Origin: Candidatus Pelagibacter communis
GTDB taxonomy: Bacteria > Pseudomonadota > Alphaproteobacteria > Pelagibacterales > Pelagibacteraceae
Direction of reading: 5' to 3'
NCBI RefSeq assembly: GCF_001180165.1
Contig: NZ_CVSQ01000001.1
Location: forward strand, 1-64,000
DNA: 64,000 nucleotides
Shown here: positions 1 to 9,111 of the stretch, piece after piece
Layout of the letters: the number at the start of each line of letters is the position of its first letter
How positions within the stretch are numbered: position 1 is the first letter of the stretch
Made by a program: the position numbers and the translations under genes
The notes under the pieces: model-generated
What the model saw: only the letters and a program-made list of their open reading frames with translations
The model's database searches: none
Told to the model about the DNA's origin: nothing

Positions 1-255
1 ATAAACAACACAATCGATATCCTGATCAGGCAATATATCTTTTGTTACCTCAGTTACTTTATTTGACATTTTGATCAAATTTTCTTTTGTTAGCGGGTTA
101 TAGCATTCGATACGATTTACAAAGAAATCAACTTCTCTGTCTTTAATTACGTTTATAAAATCTCTTTCAATCATAAAATCACTTGCAAGCGCAATAAGTC
201 CAATTCTTGGATTTGATTTAGTAATATATTTGGGATCTATTTTTGTTGAATTCAT
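1..255 (-). CDS. Asp/Glu racemase superfamily protein, EutA/maleate-isomerase-like (partial)
   Basis: Only the first 85 codons are in the window; the gene runs off the left edge. It starts at ATG 255-253 and stays open to base 1. The motif PRIGLIALAS (residues 16-25), an acidic patch with ERDF, and the segment ending DCVVY (81-85) resemble the N-terminus of the arylmalonate decarboxylase / maleate cis-trans isomerase / EutA group, where a catalytic Cys follows this point in full-length proteins. That Cys is outside the window, so activity cannot be judged. It is transcribed divergently from the neighbouring exporter across a 58-base gap. Confidence 0.6.
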   Translation of the reverse strand, partial: MNSTKIDPKYITKSNPRIGLIALASDFMIERDFINVIKDREVDFFVNRIECYNPLTKENLIKMSNKVTEVTKDILPDQDIDCVVY

Positions 256-313
256 ATTTTAAAAGGTGAATATATCAGAAGTTCTTTAATAATCATTAAT
301 ATAAAAAATAGGT

Positions 314-1186
314 ATGAATATAAAAGATACTTTCGTAGCGTCCTTGGTGCCTATTTTTTTAGGGTTTGGTTTTGTAATAGCTAAACCAGCATTTGAATCT
401 TTTCCTCCTATTCTTTTGATGGGCATAAGATTTACTTTTGCAGCTTTATTGTTGATATGGTGGTTTCCAATCCCAAAAGGTTATTTAAAAAGAATATTTG
501 CTGCATCATTAGTTGCTAATACTTTACAATATAGCATTACTTATTCAGGGTTAGATTTAATAGATGCATCTGCTGCAGTTCTTTTGGTTCAAACAGAAGT
601 TCCGTTTGGAGTTATTTTTGCTTACTTCATGCTTAAAGAAAAACCAACTATTAGAGCTTTGATTGGTATAGCTATCGCTTTTGTTGGTGTTTACATTTTA
701 ACCGGATCCCCTAACCTGGATGGAAAATTTATTGGAATTGGACTTACGATTTTAGGTTCGGCTGTATGGGCTCTTGGGCAAGTTATGGTTAAACCTTTAA
801 GTAAAGAAATAAATCCTTTAGCGTTAGTTGCTTGGTTAGCCTTATTCTCTGGACCAATATTAGTGATGCTATCTGCAATAATTGATGGAAACACAATTAA
901 TTATTTTACAAATGCAAAATTTGATCATTGGATTATTGCAATTTATATAGGTTTCATCATGCAACCAATTACTTATGGTTGTTTCTATTATGTTTTGAAA
1001 AACAACCCACTTTATAAAGTACTGCCGATTGTAACTATGGGGATACCGCCAACAGGTTTATTAGCTGCTATTTTTCTTTTAGGAGAAAAACCAACGCCAG
1101 AATTATTTATAGGTGGTGCAATAATCATAGTTGGTGTGATTTTAATTGTATTTACAAAAAACAAAAAAGAAGAGGAAATAAAATGA
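314..1186 (+). CDS. EamA/DMT-family transporter
   Basis: A 290-residue inner-membrane protein with about ten hydrophobic segments in two repeated halves, the usual architecture of the drug/metabolite transporter (EamA) family. The second half shows the typical LLGEKPTPELFIGGAIIIVG ending of EamA repeats, followed by a short basic and acidic tail. These proteins often export amino acids or metabolites, but the substrate cannot be told from sequence. Its stop overlaps the next start as ATGA, so it is probably translated together with the dehydrogenase that follows. Confidence 0.85.
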   Translation: MNIKDTFVASLVPIFLGFGFVIAKPAFESFPPILLMGIRFTFAALLLIWWFPIPKGYLKRIFAASLVANTLQYSITYSGLDLIDASAAVLLVQTEVPFGVIFAYFMLKEKPTIRALIGIAIAFVGVYILTGSPNLDGKFIGIGLTILGSAVWALGQVMVKPLSKEINPLALVAWLALFSGPILVMLSAIIDGNTINYFTNAKFDHWIIAIYIGFIMQPITYGCFYYVLKNNPLYKVLPIVTMGIPPTGLLAAIFLLGEKPTPELFIGGAIIIVGVILIVFTKNKKEEEIK

Positions 1187-2124
1187 AAATAGGATTTATT
1201 GGTTTAGGTAATGTTGGAGGAAAACTTGCGGGAAGTTTATTAAGAAATAACTTTGATCTTACAGTAAGAGATTTAGATGAAACTTTAACAAATTCTTTGA
1301 AAGACTTAGGTGCTAAAGTTGCAAAATCTCCAAAAGAATTAGCTGAACAATCCGATTTAATCATTACCTCTCTTCCTTCTCCTGAGGTTTCTGCAGAAGT
1401 GATGGAAAGTGAAGATGGAATTCTAAATGGTTTATCAGAAAAGAAAATTTGGCTAGAAATGAGTACCACAGACGAAAATGAAGTAAAAAGACTTGGAAAA
1501 AAAGTAATAGAAAAAAAAGCTATCCCTTTGGATGGACCTGTGAGTGGTGGATGTCATAGAGCTGCAACAGGTAATATTGCTATATTCGTGGGTGGAGAAA
1601 GAAAAGCATTTGAAAAAATTTTACCTGCATTAACTGTTATGGGGAGAAAAATATTACACACTGGTGAACTTGGTACAGCAAGTGTATTAAAAGTAATTAC
1701 AAATTATCTAGCATCTACACATTTAGTTGCTTTAGGTGAGGCTTGGACTGTAGCAAAAAAATCTAATTTAGATTTAGCAAAAACTTATAAAGGAATTGCT
1801 ATTTCCTCGGGTAATTCATTTGTGCATGAAACTGAAAGTCAGGTTATATTAAATGGATCTTATAATATAAATTTTACAATGGATTTGGTTTTAAAAGACA
1901 CAAGTCTATTTGACAATCTTGCAAAAAAACTGAATGCTCCTTTAGAAATTTCTCCACAAATAGTTGAAATTTTTAAAGATGGTCAAAAAAAATATGGTTC
2001 CAGAGCTTGGTCATCAATGATTGTGAAAAGGATGGAGGATTTAAATAATATTAATTTTAGAGCTAATGGTTTTCCTGATGAGTTGGTTGATAATGAACCT
2101 GAGGAAAAAGGATATGAAATTTAA
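1183..2124 (+). CDS. NAD(P)-dependent 3-hydroxyisobutyrate dehydrogenase-like (beta-hydroxyacid dehydrogenase)
   Basis: A soluble 313-residue protein with an N-terminal Rossmann motif GLGNVG (7-12), the family substrate loop DGPVSGG (117-123) and the catalytic Lys in LKVITN (K170, with N174). These are hallmarks of the beta-hydroxyacid dehydrogenase family, which oxidises 3-hydroxyisobutyrate, tartronate semialdehyde partners and related 3-hydroxyacids. It overlaps the exporter upstream by four bases (ATGA) and is followed 20 bases later by an aldehyde dehydrogenase. That pairing fits a hydroxyacid-to-semialdehyde-to-acid route, but the exact substrate is unknown. Confidence 0.85.
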   Translation: MKIGFIGLGNVGGKLAGSLLRNNFDLTVRDLDETLTNSLKDLGAKVAKSPKELAEQSDLIITSLPSPEVSAEVMESEDGILNGLSEKKIWLEMSTTDENEVKRLGKKVIEKKAIPLDGPVSGGCHRAATGNIAIFVGGERKAFEKILPALTVMGRKILHTGELGTASVLKVITNYLASTHLVALGEAWTVAKKSNLDLAKTYKGIAISSGNSFVHETESQVILNGSYNINFTMDLVLKDTSLFDNLAKKLNAPLEISPQIVEIFKDGQKKYGSRAWSSMIVKRMEDLNNINFRANGFPDELVDNEPEEKGYEI

Positions 2125-2144
2125 TTAATGTGTTAAGATAAAAA

Positions 2145-3575
2145 ATGTTAGATAAAAGAAAATTTTACATAAATGGTAAGTGGGTTGATCCAATTAAAAA
2201 AAATGATTTTGACGTAATTAATCCATGCAATGAAGACCCGTTTGCTGTTATTTCTCTAGGTTCAAAAGAGGATACAGATTTAGCTGTTAAATCAGCAAAA
2301 AATGCCTTTGATACTTGGAAAGAAACTAGCAAAGAAGAAAGACTCGGATTACTTGAAAAGTTATCATCAGTTTATAAAAAAAGATTTAATGAAATGGCTG
2401 AGGCTATTTCTCTTGAAATGGGTGCGCCAATAGATTGGGCAACAAATGTTCAAACAGCTTCAGGGAAAGATCATTTAGATGATTTTATTTTAAGATTAAA
2501 AAATTTTAAATTTGATGAACACTTTGATAATAAATCAAATAATCATATCTATTATGAGCCAATTGGAGTTTGTGGATTAATCACACCGTGGAATTGGCCA
2601 ATTAATCAAATTGCTTTGAAGGTTATTCCAGCATTCGCAACTGGATGTACAATGATTTTAAAACCATCAGAGATAGCTCCTATTTCTGGAATATTATTTG
2701 CAGAAATGATTGATGAAGTAGGTTTTCCAAAAGGAGTATTTAATTTGGTAAATGGAGACGGCGCAGGAGTGGGAACCCACATTTCAAGCCACCCTGATAT
2801 TGATATGGTTTCTTTCACAGGTTCAACACGAGCAGGAAGATTAATTTCAAAAAACGCTGCAGAAACAATTAAAAGAGTTTGTCTTGAATTAGGTGGAAAA
2901 GGTGGAAATATTGTTTTTGCTGACAGTTATAAAAATGCAGTAAGAGACGGTATTAGAAATGTAATGAGCAATTCTGGTCAATCTTGTGATGCACCAACAA
3001 GGATGCTGGTTGAAAAATCAATTTACGAAAGAGCTGTTAAAGAAGCTGTAGATGAAGCAAACAAAATCAAAGTAGATCAAGCTTCAAAAAAAGGAGATCA
3101 TATAGGACCAGTAATTTCTAAAATTCAATATGATAAAATTATAAATCTTATTGAAAGTGGAATTTCTGAAGGTGCAACTCTTGCAGCAGGTGGACCTGAG
3201 CTACCGAATGGTTTGAACAAAGGATACTTTATCAAACCAACTATCTTTACAGATGTAACTAATGAAATGAGAATTGCTAAAGAAGAAATTTTTGGACCTG
3301 TGTTATCTATAATTCCATTTGAAACTGAAGATGAGGCAGTCAATATTGTAAATGATACTTCTTATGGTCTTGGAAATTATTTACAAACTGAAGATAGAGA
3401 GAAAGCACATAGAGTTGCAAAAAAATTAAGATCAGGCTGTGTTTATATTAATGGCAATGGAGCTGATGCTGGAACTCCATTTGGTGGTTACAGGCAATCA
3501 GGTAATGGGAGAGAAGGAGGTGTTTGGGGCCTTGAGGAATATCTTGAAGTAAAGAATGTTACTGGTTGGAGTTAA
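2145..3575 (+). CDS. NAD(P)-dependent aldehyde dehydrogenase
   Basis: A 476-residue member of the aldehyde dehydrogenase superfamily. The oxyanion Asn is in TPWNW (N150), the nucleotide-binding turn in FTGST (224-228), the general base Glu in LELGG (E248) and the catalytic Cys in SGQSC (C281). All key residues are present, so the enzyme should be active. It probably forms an operon with the exporter and hydroxyacid dehydrogenase upstream. Its 3' end overlaps the end of the convergent dioxygenase gene by 17 bases, a tight tail-to-tail junction. The aldehyde substrate cannot be assigned. Confidence 0.88.
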   Translation: MLDKRKFYINGKWVDPIKKNDFDVINPCNEDPFAVISLGSKEDTDLAVKSAKNAFDTWKETSKEERLGLLEKLSSVYKKRFNEMAEAISLEMGAPIDWATNVQTASGKDHLDDFILRLKNFKFDEHFDNKSNNHIYYEPIGVCGLITPWNWPINQIALKVIPAFATGCTMILKPSEIAPISGILFAEMIDEVGFPKGVFNLVNGDGAGVGTHISSHPDIDMVSFTGSTRAGRLISKNAAETIKRVCLELGGKGGNIVFADSYKNAVRDGIRNVMSNSGQSCDAPTRMLVEKSIYERAVKEAVDEANKIKVDQASKKGDHIGPVISKIQYDKIINLIESGISEGATLAAGGPELPNGLNKGYFIKPTIFTDVTNEMRIAKEEIFGPVLSIIPFETEDEAVNIVNDTSYGLGNYLQTEDREKAHRVAKKLRSGCVYINGNGADAGTPFGGYRQSGNGREGGVWGLEEYLEVKNVTGWS

Positions 3576-4710
3576 CCGAATTTTTTAAATATCTAAGTCT
3601 TCCAATAATTTCATCTCGATCCATGTAATAACCTTGTAAATGTCTATGTCCTGAGTTTGGATCATATTCTGTTCTACCGTGTAATAATCTTCTATTGTTA
3701 AAAGAAAAAATATCGCCTGGCCCTAATCTAAATTTAATCTGGAATTGATCGTCATGAAGCAAATTTCCAAATCGGTGATGAGCTTTATAAACTTTATCCA
3801 TCAAATCAGGATGGCAATCTAAAGCATCCATGGTTGCTACACTAAACCTTATATCATGGTAATCGTTATCTTTTGTTAGAGATATCGCGGGTGCATAATA
3901 ACTTCTAACAGACTCTTGTGTATAATCCATGTCTCTAAATTTTAAATGAACGTTTACTAGCGTATCAAATATTTCTTTCTCATTTTTTCTTAAATAATCC
4001 GCTACTGCAAAGCCATCTACGGCGGACGAGTCTCCTCCAGATGCAGAATTTACTAAACAATGAAGAAATTGGTAACCAGGTGGTGTTTCAAACCATGGTA
4101 AATCCATATGATTTCTTAGGGCATGTGCTGTGTAAGCAGAATTATTTGGTTTAGGGATGTTAATTACTTCAAACGGTGTTTTAAAAAAAGTTTCTCTGGT
4201 ATGGCTAATTCTATTTAAAATTTTAAAGCCAGAATTATTTTCAGTTGGAGCATTTTTTACTATAGCAATTCCAGTATGATGTAAAAGCTCTAACCATCTA
4301 ATAAGTCCTTCATCTGAGCTCATAATTTCATCATGTTCAATCTCAATTGATTTCAGGTCATTTTGCAAAGAGTTATCCCAAAGTTGATATGGTGATTTAT
4401 ATTCTAAATTATTTTTTATTGTATAGCAGTTTTCTCTTAACCAATTTTGATCATAATAACTTATATGATCACCTTCACTCCATTCAATTTCAAGCTTACC
4501 TTCATTATTTACTGCAAATTTTTTCGGATTAATTTTGTTTGATACTTTTAAAATATTAAACATTCTATGACGTGAGTCTTTATCGTGTGCAGTTGGACAA
4601 TTATCTCTTAACCATAAATAATTAAATTTACTTTTTTTTCCATCGCTCCAGTCAACTTCTAAATTTGTAGAATTTTTAGTTATGTTTTTAATTGTAAAAT
4701 TTTGTTCCAT
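3559..4710 (-). CDS. Gamma-butyrobetaine hydroxylase-like 2-oxoglutarate/Fe(II) dioxygenase
   Basis: A 383-residue protein resembling gamma-butyrobetaine dioxygenase / trimethyllysine hydroxylase. It has the N-terminal beta-rich region with WLRDNC (33-38), then a TauD-type jelly roll with iron ligands H201 and D203 in NHMDLP, the family motif PPGYQFLHC (210-218), and the distal His in LLHGR (H344). The family makes carnitine from gamma-butyrobetaine, or hydroxylates similar quaternary amines. Its ATG overlaps the stop of the upstream aldolase gene (TAATG), so the two are coupled. A betaine-type ATPase lies just across the divergent promoter, supporting a link to quaternary amine use. Confidence 0.8.
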   Translation of the reverse strand: MEQNFTIKNITKNSTNLEVDWSDGKKSKFNYLWLRDNCPTAHDKDSRHRMFNILKVSNKINPKKFAVNNEGKLEIEWSEGDHISYYDQNWLRENCYTIKNNLEYKSPYQLWDNSLQNDLKSIEIEHDEIMSSDEGLIRWLELLHHTGIAIVKNAPTENNSGFKILNRISHTRETFFKTPFEVINIPKPNNSAYTAHALRNHMDLPWFETPPGYQFLHCLVNSASGGDSSAVDGFAVADYLRKNEKEIFDTLVNVHLKFRDMDYTQESVRSYYAPAISLTKDNDYHDIRFSVATMDALDCHPDLMDKVYKAHHRFGNLLHDDQFQIKFRLGPGDIFSFNNRRLLHGRTEYDPNSGHRHLQGYYMDRDEIIGRLRYLKNSVNSNQ

Positions 4711-5441
4711 TAATTTTTATAATTTGAATGTTCTCTCTCTAGTTTTCTTAATAAAGCAGCCCACTCTGTTTTTCCATCATAATTATAATCATCAGAGTCA
4801 CTCATGTTTTCCCAAAAATATGCAGCTTTTTGTTTATCTATTTCATGTTTATTTAAACCCATAGCAAGATTTTTTACCTGAACTGAGCATGCTTGCTCTA
4901 GATAATAAGCTCTGAAAAATGCTTCTGCAGCAGTTTTTCCTACTGTGTAATATCCATGATTTCTAGTAATCAAAATATCATGTTTGCTAATTAGATTTTC
5001 AAATTTACTTCCAAATTCTTTGTCCTCAACAAATTCATAGTCAATATATCCAACAAGATGATTTAAATAAACTGCAGCCTGTGAAAGATACATTAAACCC
5101 TCTTTAGTGCCACCAACTGCCATCACATCATTGGCATGTCCGTGAACATAAAAGTTTACATCATTTCTTTTATTAAAAATCCATTGAGCAAGATTAATGC
5201 ATCCGTCGTTTAACCAAGGTCCGTTTGAATCTAATTTTTTTCCGTTTTGATCAATTTTAACTAAAGATGAAGCAGTAATTTCTTCATAAAACATTCCATA
5301 TGGATGAACAAAAGAACAATTCTTGTCTTCAGCAGATCTTGCACCCGCACATTGGTTAGCAAGGTCTGTCATACCGTACATATGTAAAATTCTATAGAGA
5401 GCAGACAACTCTAGTCGCACATCTTTATCTGTTTGCGCCAT
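4710..5441 (-). CDS. Class II aldolase/adducin-domain protein
   Basis: A 243-residue protein of the class II aldolase/adducin family. Zinc ligands are visible in HGH (100-102) and in RNHGYYTVG (His near 162); the acidic base is expected in the GMFYEE region. Family members cleave sugar phosphates such as fuculose-1-phosphate or related hydroxy-aldehydes and acids. The ATG at 5441 is preferred over an in-frame TTG two codons upstream. It is the first gene of a two-gene minus-strand unit with the gamma-butyrobetaine-hydroxylase-like gene, which is an unusual partner; the substrate is unknown. Confidence 0.8.
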   Translation of the reverse strand: MAQTDKDVRLELSALYRILHMYGMTDLANQCAGARSAEDKNCSFVHPYGMFYEEITASSLVKIDQNGKKLDSNGPWLNDGCINLAQWIFNKRNDVNFYVHGHANDVMAVGGTKEGLMYLSQAAVYLNHLVGYIDYEFVEDKEFGSKFENLISKHDILITRNHGYYTVGKTAAEAFFRAYYLEQACSVQVKNLAMGLNKHEIDKQKAAYFWENMSDSDDYNYDGKTEWAALLRKLEREHSNYKN

Positions 5442-5516
5442 ATACAAAATTCTTATTTAAAAAATAATTAAAAGCAAATAAATACAACCTTTATTTCTTA
5501 AAACAATTGTAAGTTG

Positions 5517-5522
5517 TATAAT
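5517..5522 (+). promoter_or_regulatory. Candidate -10 box before the ProV-type gene
   Basis: A perfect TATAAT lies 44 bases before the start codon, in the 125-base divergent gap between the aldolase and the ABC ATPase. No convincing -35 is seen at the right distance. Downstream, ATGATGT (5536-5542) can pair with ACATCAT (5562-5568), which covers the start codon, and no Shine-Dalgarno is present. Confidence 0.4.
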
Positions 5523-5566
5523 ATTTGTTTTACATATGATGTTTGTAACTGTTAGAACATTACATC

Positions 5567-6592
5567 ATGTCAAAAATTGAGATCAACAACGTATACAAAA
5601 TTTTTGGAAACAACCCATCTTCTGTACTGCCAATGGTAAAAGAAGGTGCAACAAAAGATGAAATTTTAGAGCAAACTGGTCATACCGTTGGATTAGATAA
5701 TGTTTCTCTTAAAATTGAAGAAGGAGAAACCTTTGTTTGTATGGGTTTATCGGGATCAGGAAAATCAACACTAATAAGACATTTAAATAGACTAATCGAT
5801 CCAACTGATGGTGAAATTTTAGTTGAGGGCACGAATGTAATGTCACTTGATAAAGATAAGCTTATTGAATTTAGAAGACATAAAATGAGCATGGTATTTC
5901 AAAGATTTGGTTTGTTCCCACATAAAACAGTAATTCAAAATGTTGGATACGGACTAGAAATGCAAGGGAAAGGTGAGGATGAAAGAAATAAAATCTCAAT
6001 GGAAAAAATTGATTCAGTTGGTCTAACTGGTTTTGAAAATCAATACCCTGCCCAATTATCAGGAGGAATGCAGCAACGTGTTGGTTTAGCAAGAGCATTA
6101 GCTACTGATACAGATATTATGTTAATGGATGAAGCTTTCAGCGCTCTAGATCCTTTGATCAGAAGTGATATGCAAAAACAATTAATTGATCTTCAAGCAG
6201 AACTAAAAAAAACAATTGTATTTATTACTCACGATCTAGATGAATCATTAAGATTGGGTGATCATATTGGGATATTAAATTCTGGTAAATTGGTTCAAGT
6301 AGGAACTCCTGAGGAAATTATTATGAACCCTGCTGATGATTATGTAAAAGCTTTTGTAAAAGATGTGAATAGAGCAAAAGTTATCAAGGCAAAAATTATT
6401 ATGAAAACTGCTGATCAAGCTAATGATATAGATAAATCAAACTTAATAAAAGTAAATGAAGATGAATTTATAGAGGATTTTTTACCAAAAATCGTATGCT
6501 CTGATTCAAATTGTGAAGTGGTTGATAAAAGTGGAAATGTAAAGGGATACATTTCAAATCAAGAATTACAGTCTTCATTAACAAGATCATAA
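5567..6592 (+). CDS. proV: Glycine betaine/proline-type ABC transporter ATPase (ProV/OpuAA-like)
   Basis: A 341-residue ATPase with Walker A in LSGSGKST (61-68), signature LSGGMQQ (164-170), Walker B ending DEA (188-190) and switch His in ITHDLDE (H222). The long N-terminal part before Walker A, with GHTVGLDNVSL, is typical of ProV/OpuAA rather than of amino-acid importers. The C-terminal 60 residues resemble a degenerate CBS-type regulatory tail. No permease (ProW) or binding protein (ProX) gene is adjacent, so either the partners are elsewhere or this ATPase serves another transporter. The next gene starts one base after its stop. Confidence 0.85.
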   Translation: MSKIEINNVYKIFGNNPSSVLPMVKEGATKDEILEQTGHTVGLDNVSLKIEEGETFVCMGLSGSGKSTLIRHLNRLIDPTDGEILVEGTNVMSLDKDKLIEFRRHKMSMVFQRFGLFPHKTVIQNVGYGLEMQGKGEDERNKISMEKIDSVGLTGFENQYPAQLSGGMQQRVGLARALATDTDIMLMDEAFSALDPLIRSDMQKQLIDLQAELKKTIVFITHDLDESLRLGDHIGILNSGKLVQVGTPEEIIMNPADDYVKAFVKDVNRAKVIKAKIIMKTADQANDIDKSNLIKVNEDEFIEDFLPKIVCSDSNCEVVDKSGNVKGYISNQELQSSLTRS

Positions 6593-6593
6593 A

Positions 6594-7055
6594 GTGTTTT
6601 TAAAAAATTTCGAAGTAAAAAAGGAATGGGTTGATTACAACAATCACATGAACATGGCTTATTATGTTCTTGTTTTTGATCAAGCATGGGAAGTTGCTCT
6701 TGAAAAATTTAAAATGGGAGGAACTGCAGCAAAAAATCTTGGTAGAAGCACTATGGTTGTTGAAACAAATACTAAATACTTAAATGAAGTTAAAGAAGGT
6801 GAAAAAGTAAATGTTAATCTAACCTATTTCGACCATGACAAAAAAAGACTTCATTTAAAAATGGAAATGATTTCTCAAAAAACTAATAAAATTTCAGCCT
6901 CTATGGAATGGATATCGCTGTATATTGATTTAAGTAAAAGGAAAGTCACAGAATTTGAGGAAGAAAAAGTAAAAATAATGAGAGATTTTATTGAACAAAA
7001 TAAGTCAAAATTTTCAAATGAAGGTCTTCTGTTCACCTCTAAATTGAAGAAATAA
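6594..7055 (+). CDS. Acyl-CoA thioesterase, 4HBT hot-dog family (carnitine-operon type)
   Basis: A 153-residue hot-dog fold protein. The catalytic-type motif VDYNNHMNMAYY sits at residues 12-23 and requires the GTG start at 6594, since the next ATG falls inside it. In other proteobacteria a similar thioesterase accompanies carnitine dehydrogenase and is thought to act on betainyl-CoA. Its position one base after a betaine-type ATPase, and near a gamma-butyrobetaine-hydroxylase-like gene, suggests a similar role here, but that is inference. No carnitine dehydrogenase gene is present in the window. Confidence 0.75.
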   Translation: MFLKNFEVKKEWVDYNNHMNMAYYVLVFDQAWEVALEKFKMGGTAAKNLGRSTMVVETNTKYLNEVKEGEKVNVNLTYFDHDKKRLHLKMEMISQKTNKISASMEWISLYIDLSKRKVTEFEEEKVKIMRDFIEQNKSKFSNEGLLFTSKLKK

Positions 7056-7095
7056 TTAAATTTTCGAGAGATTTTTTTTTTGATATAGGTGCATA

Positions 7096-8049
7096 ATGAG
7101 CACTGATAATAACTCAAAAGGAATTCTTTTAATAATTGCGGCAATGACTTTGTTTGCAATGCAGGATTCTTTAATTAAATTTATTTTTGAAAAAGCGGCA
7201 CTTTATGAAATCTTCTTTGGAAGATATTTTGTTGCTGCAATTTTGCTATTTTGTTACATTAAATTTAGAGGTCAAAAAGTTTCTTTAAAAACCTATTATC
7301 CTTTTTTAACATTTATTAGAGTAATTCTTCATTTTTTAGCCTTTTCTGCATTCTTTATTTCTTTAACCTATATGCCTTTAGCTACAGCAAATGCTTTATT
7401 TTTCTCATGTCCATTTTTTGTCTCAATTTTTGCAAAATTTTTTTTGAAAGAATTTATTGGTATAAGAAGATGGTCTGCAATTGTGTTTGGTTTTATTGGT
7501 GTATTTATTGTTTTAAATCCAAACTTTGATGATTTTGAATATAAAAGTCTACTACCAGTCCTATGCGCATTTTTTTATGCAGCTTCAATGACAATAACAA
7601 AATATACATCTGATAAAGATGACGTTAATACTCAACTTTTTTATTTCTACCTAATAGCACTAATACTTTGTGGTATTATCTTCGTTTTTATGGGCAATGG
7701 TCAACTTAACGATCCTAATTTTGACCCCACTACGCAATTTATATTTAGAGAATGGTTTTCAAACTTTGATTATACTTGGAAGTTTATTTTATTTTTTGGT
7801 TTTGCTGCATCGATTGCTTTTGTATGTATTTTTTCAGCGTATATAGTTGCTTCACCATCTGTTGTTTCATTGTTCGAATATTCTTTAATTATAATGTCTA
7901 TGATACCTGGTTATTTTCTATTTAACGAAATACCTTCAGCTAGAACCTTCATTGGAGTTGCGTGCATAATAGCAGCTGGAATTTATATTTATATGAGAGA
8001 GCGAGTTAGAGATCAATATATTGCAACTGAAACTCCAGTAAGAAGATGA
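7096..8049 (+). CDS. EamA/DMT-family transporter
   Basis: A 317-residue membrane protein with about ten hydrophobic segments in two EamA-type halves. It begins in a short intergenic gap with a T-rich tract just upstream and a TATA-like box close to the ATG. Its stop overlaps the next start as ATGA, coupling it to an IPNS-like dioxygenase. Export of a metabolite made or modified by that oxygenase is possible; no substrate can be read from the sequence. It is the second of three EamA proteins in the window and is clearly distinct in sequence from the first. Confidence 0.83.
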   Translation: MSTDNNSKGILLIIAAMTLFAMQDSLIKFIFEKAALYEIFFGRYFVAAILLFCYIKFRGQKVSLKTYYPFLTFIRVILHFLAFSAFFISLTYMPLATANALFFSCPFFVSIFAKFFLKEFIGIRRWSAIVFGFIGVFIVLNPNFDDFEYKSLLPVLCAFFYAASMTITKYTSDKDDVNTQLFYFYLIALILCGIIFVFMGNGQLNDPNFDPTTQFIFREWFSNFDYTWKFILFFGFAASIAFVCIFSAYIVASPSVVSLFEYSLIIMSMIPGYFLFNEIPSARTFIGVACIIAAGIYIYMRERVRDQYIATETPVRR

Positions 8050-9014
8050 GTAAAAGCTTTATACCTACAATCAATATATCTTCTCTAATTAAAAATAATT
8101 TTGAAACCCAAAATGCACTTAAAACAATTTCAGAAATTGAAAAAGCTTGTGTCAATGTAGGTTTTTTTCAAATTACTGGTCATGGAATTAATCTTAAAGA
8201 AATTAAAAAAACTTGTGAAGTAGGAAATAAATTTTTTAATTTACCAGACAGTAATAAAAGAAAATTATCACCTAAAAAATGGAATAAAAAAAATAAAAAT
8301 TTATACAGAGGATATTTTCCTAATGATGTGAACGGAAAAGAAGGTTTAGATATAGGTGATTTAAAGGTAACTAAAAAATATTCTTCAGATATAAACAATC
8401 AGTACATAGAGTATCTTAATCTGAGTTTATGTTTTAATAAAAACTCAATTGATATTTTAAATAAATATTTTGACAATATTTATAAATTAAGTGAAACTTT
8501 ATTTAAAAGTTTAATAAAACTTAATAAAAAAAATCCTGATATTTCTAGTGCAGCTTTTTCAAGATTAAAAACATTAAGTACATTAAGATTTAATTATTAT
8601 CCTAATCAAACAAAACCGGTAGAAATATCTAAACAAGATGGGGTTGCTCTTGGATGTGAAACACATGTTGATAGTGGTGTATTCACAGTTCTCTATCAAG
8701 ATAGAAAAGGTGGATTGCAGGTACAAAATAGAAAAAATAAAAAATGGTATGATGTGCCATTTAACAAAAAAGCTTTAGTAGTAAACACTGGTAGAGCTTT
8801 GGAGTTTCTAAGCAAAGGTAAATTTAAAGCAACTAATCACAGAGTTTTGTGGAATAAAAGTAAGAGACTCTCTGTTCCTTTTTTCTTTGAACCTTCATAT
8901 GATTTCAAAATGAACCAATCATTTTTAAATGGAAGCAAATTCAAAAATAATGGTCCAATTTATGAGAAATTTCTTAACAAATCCTTAAAGAAATTTATTG
9001 AATATCAACGCTAG
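8046..9014 (+). CDS. Isopenicillin-N-synthase-like 2-oxoglutarate/Fe(II) oxygenase
   Basis: A 322-residue soluble enzyme with the non-haem dioxygenase N-terminal region (GFFQITGHGI, 39-48) followed by the catalytic jelly roll. Iron ligands are H207 and D209 in ETHVDSG and H265 in ATNHRV; the 2-oxoglutarate-binding pair is R274 and S276 in RLSVPFF. All are intact. Family members hydroxylate or cyclise small molecules and include plant-type and antibiotic-type oxygenases, so the substrate is unknown. It is translationally coupled to the exporter upstream. Confidence 0.82.
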   Translation: MSKSFIPTINISSLIKNNFETQNALKTISEIEKACVNVGFFQITGHGINLKEIKKTCEVGNKFFNLPDSNKRKLSPKKWNKKNKNLYRGYFPNDVNGKEGLDIGDLKVTKKYSSDINNQYIEYLNLSLCFNKNSIDILNKYFDNIYKLSETLFKSLIKLNKKNPDISSAAFSRLKTLSTLRFNYYPNQTKPVEISKQDGVALGCETHVDSGVFTVLYQDRKGGLQVQNRKNKKWYDVPFNKKALVVNTGRALEFLSKGKFKATNHRVLWNKSKRLSVPFFFEPSYDFKMNQSFLNGSKFKNNGPIYEKFLNKSLKKFIEYQR

Positions 9015-9052
9015 TAATAATAAAGTTTACCTATAAAGCGATACATAACTCG

Positions 9053-9111
9053 TCGTTAAATTCAAAAATTTACGAAAGTGGGATCGGTCGTCTTTAAATT
9101 AATTTTTAAAG
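9053..9111 (+). promoter_or_regulatory. Two-hairpin leader before the luciferase-like gene
   Basis: Hairpin 1 pairs TCG-TAAATT (9053-9062, one bulged T) with AATTTACGA (9067-9075) around a CAAA loop. Hairpin 2 pairs CTTTAAA (9092-9098) with TTTAAAG (9105-9111); its last G is the first base of the strong GGAGG ribosome site at 9111-9115. The arrangement could gate translation. It matches no riboswitch class that I can name, and AT-rich DNA forms such hairpins by chance. Confidence 0.3.

Noticed and set aside
691-894. Long open frames antisense to real genes, here and at many other places such as 13214-13657
   Set aside because: They mirror the codon pattern of the gene on the other strand, have no ribosome sites and no family resemblance.
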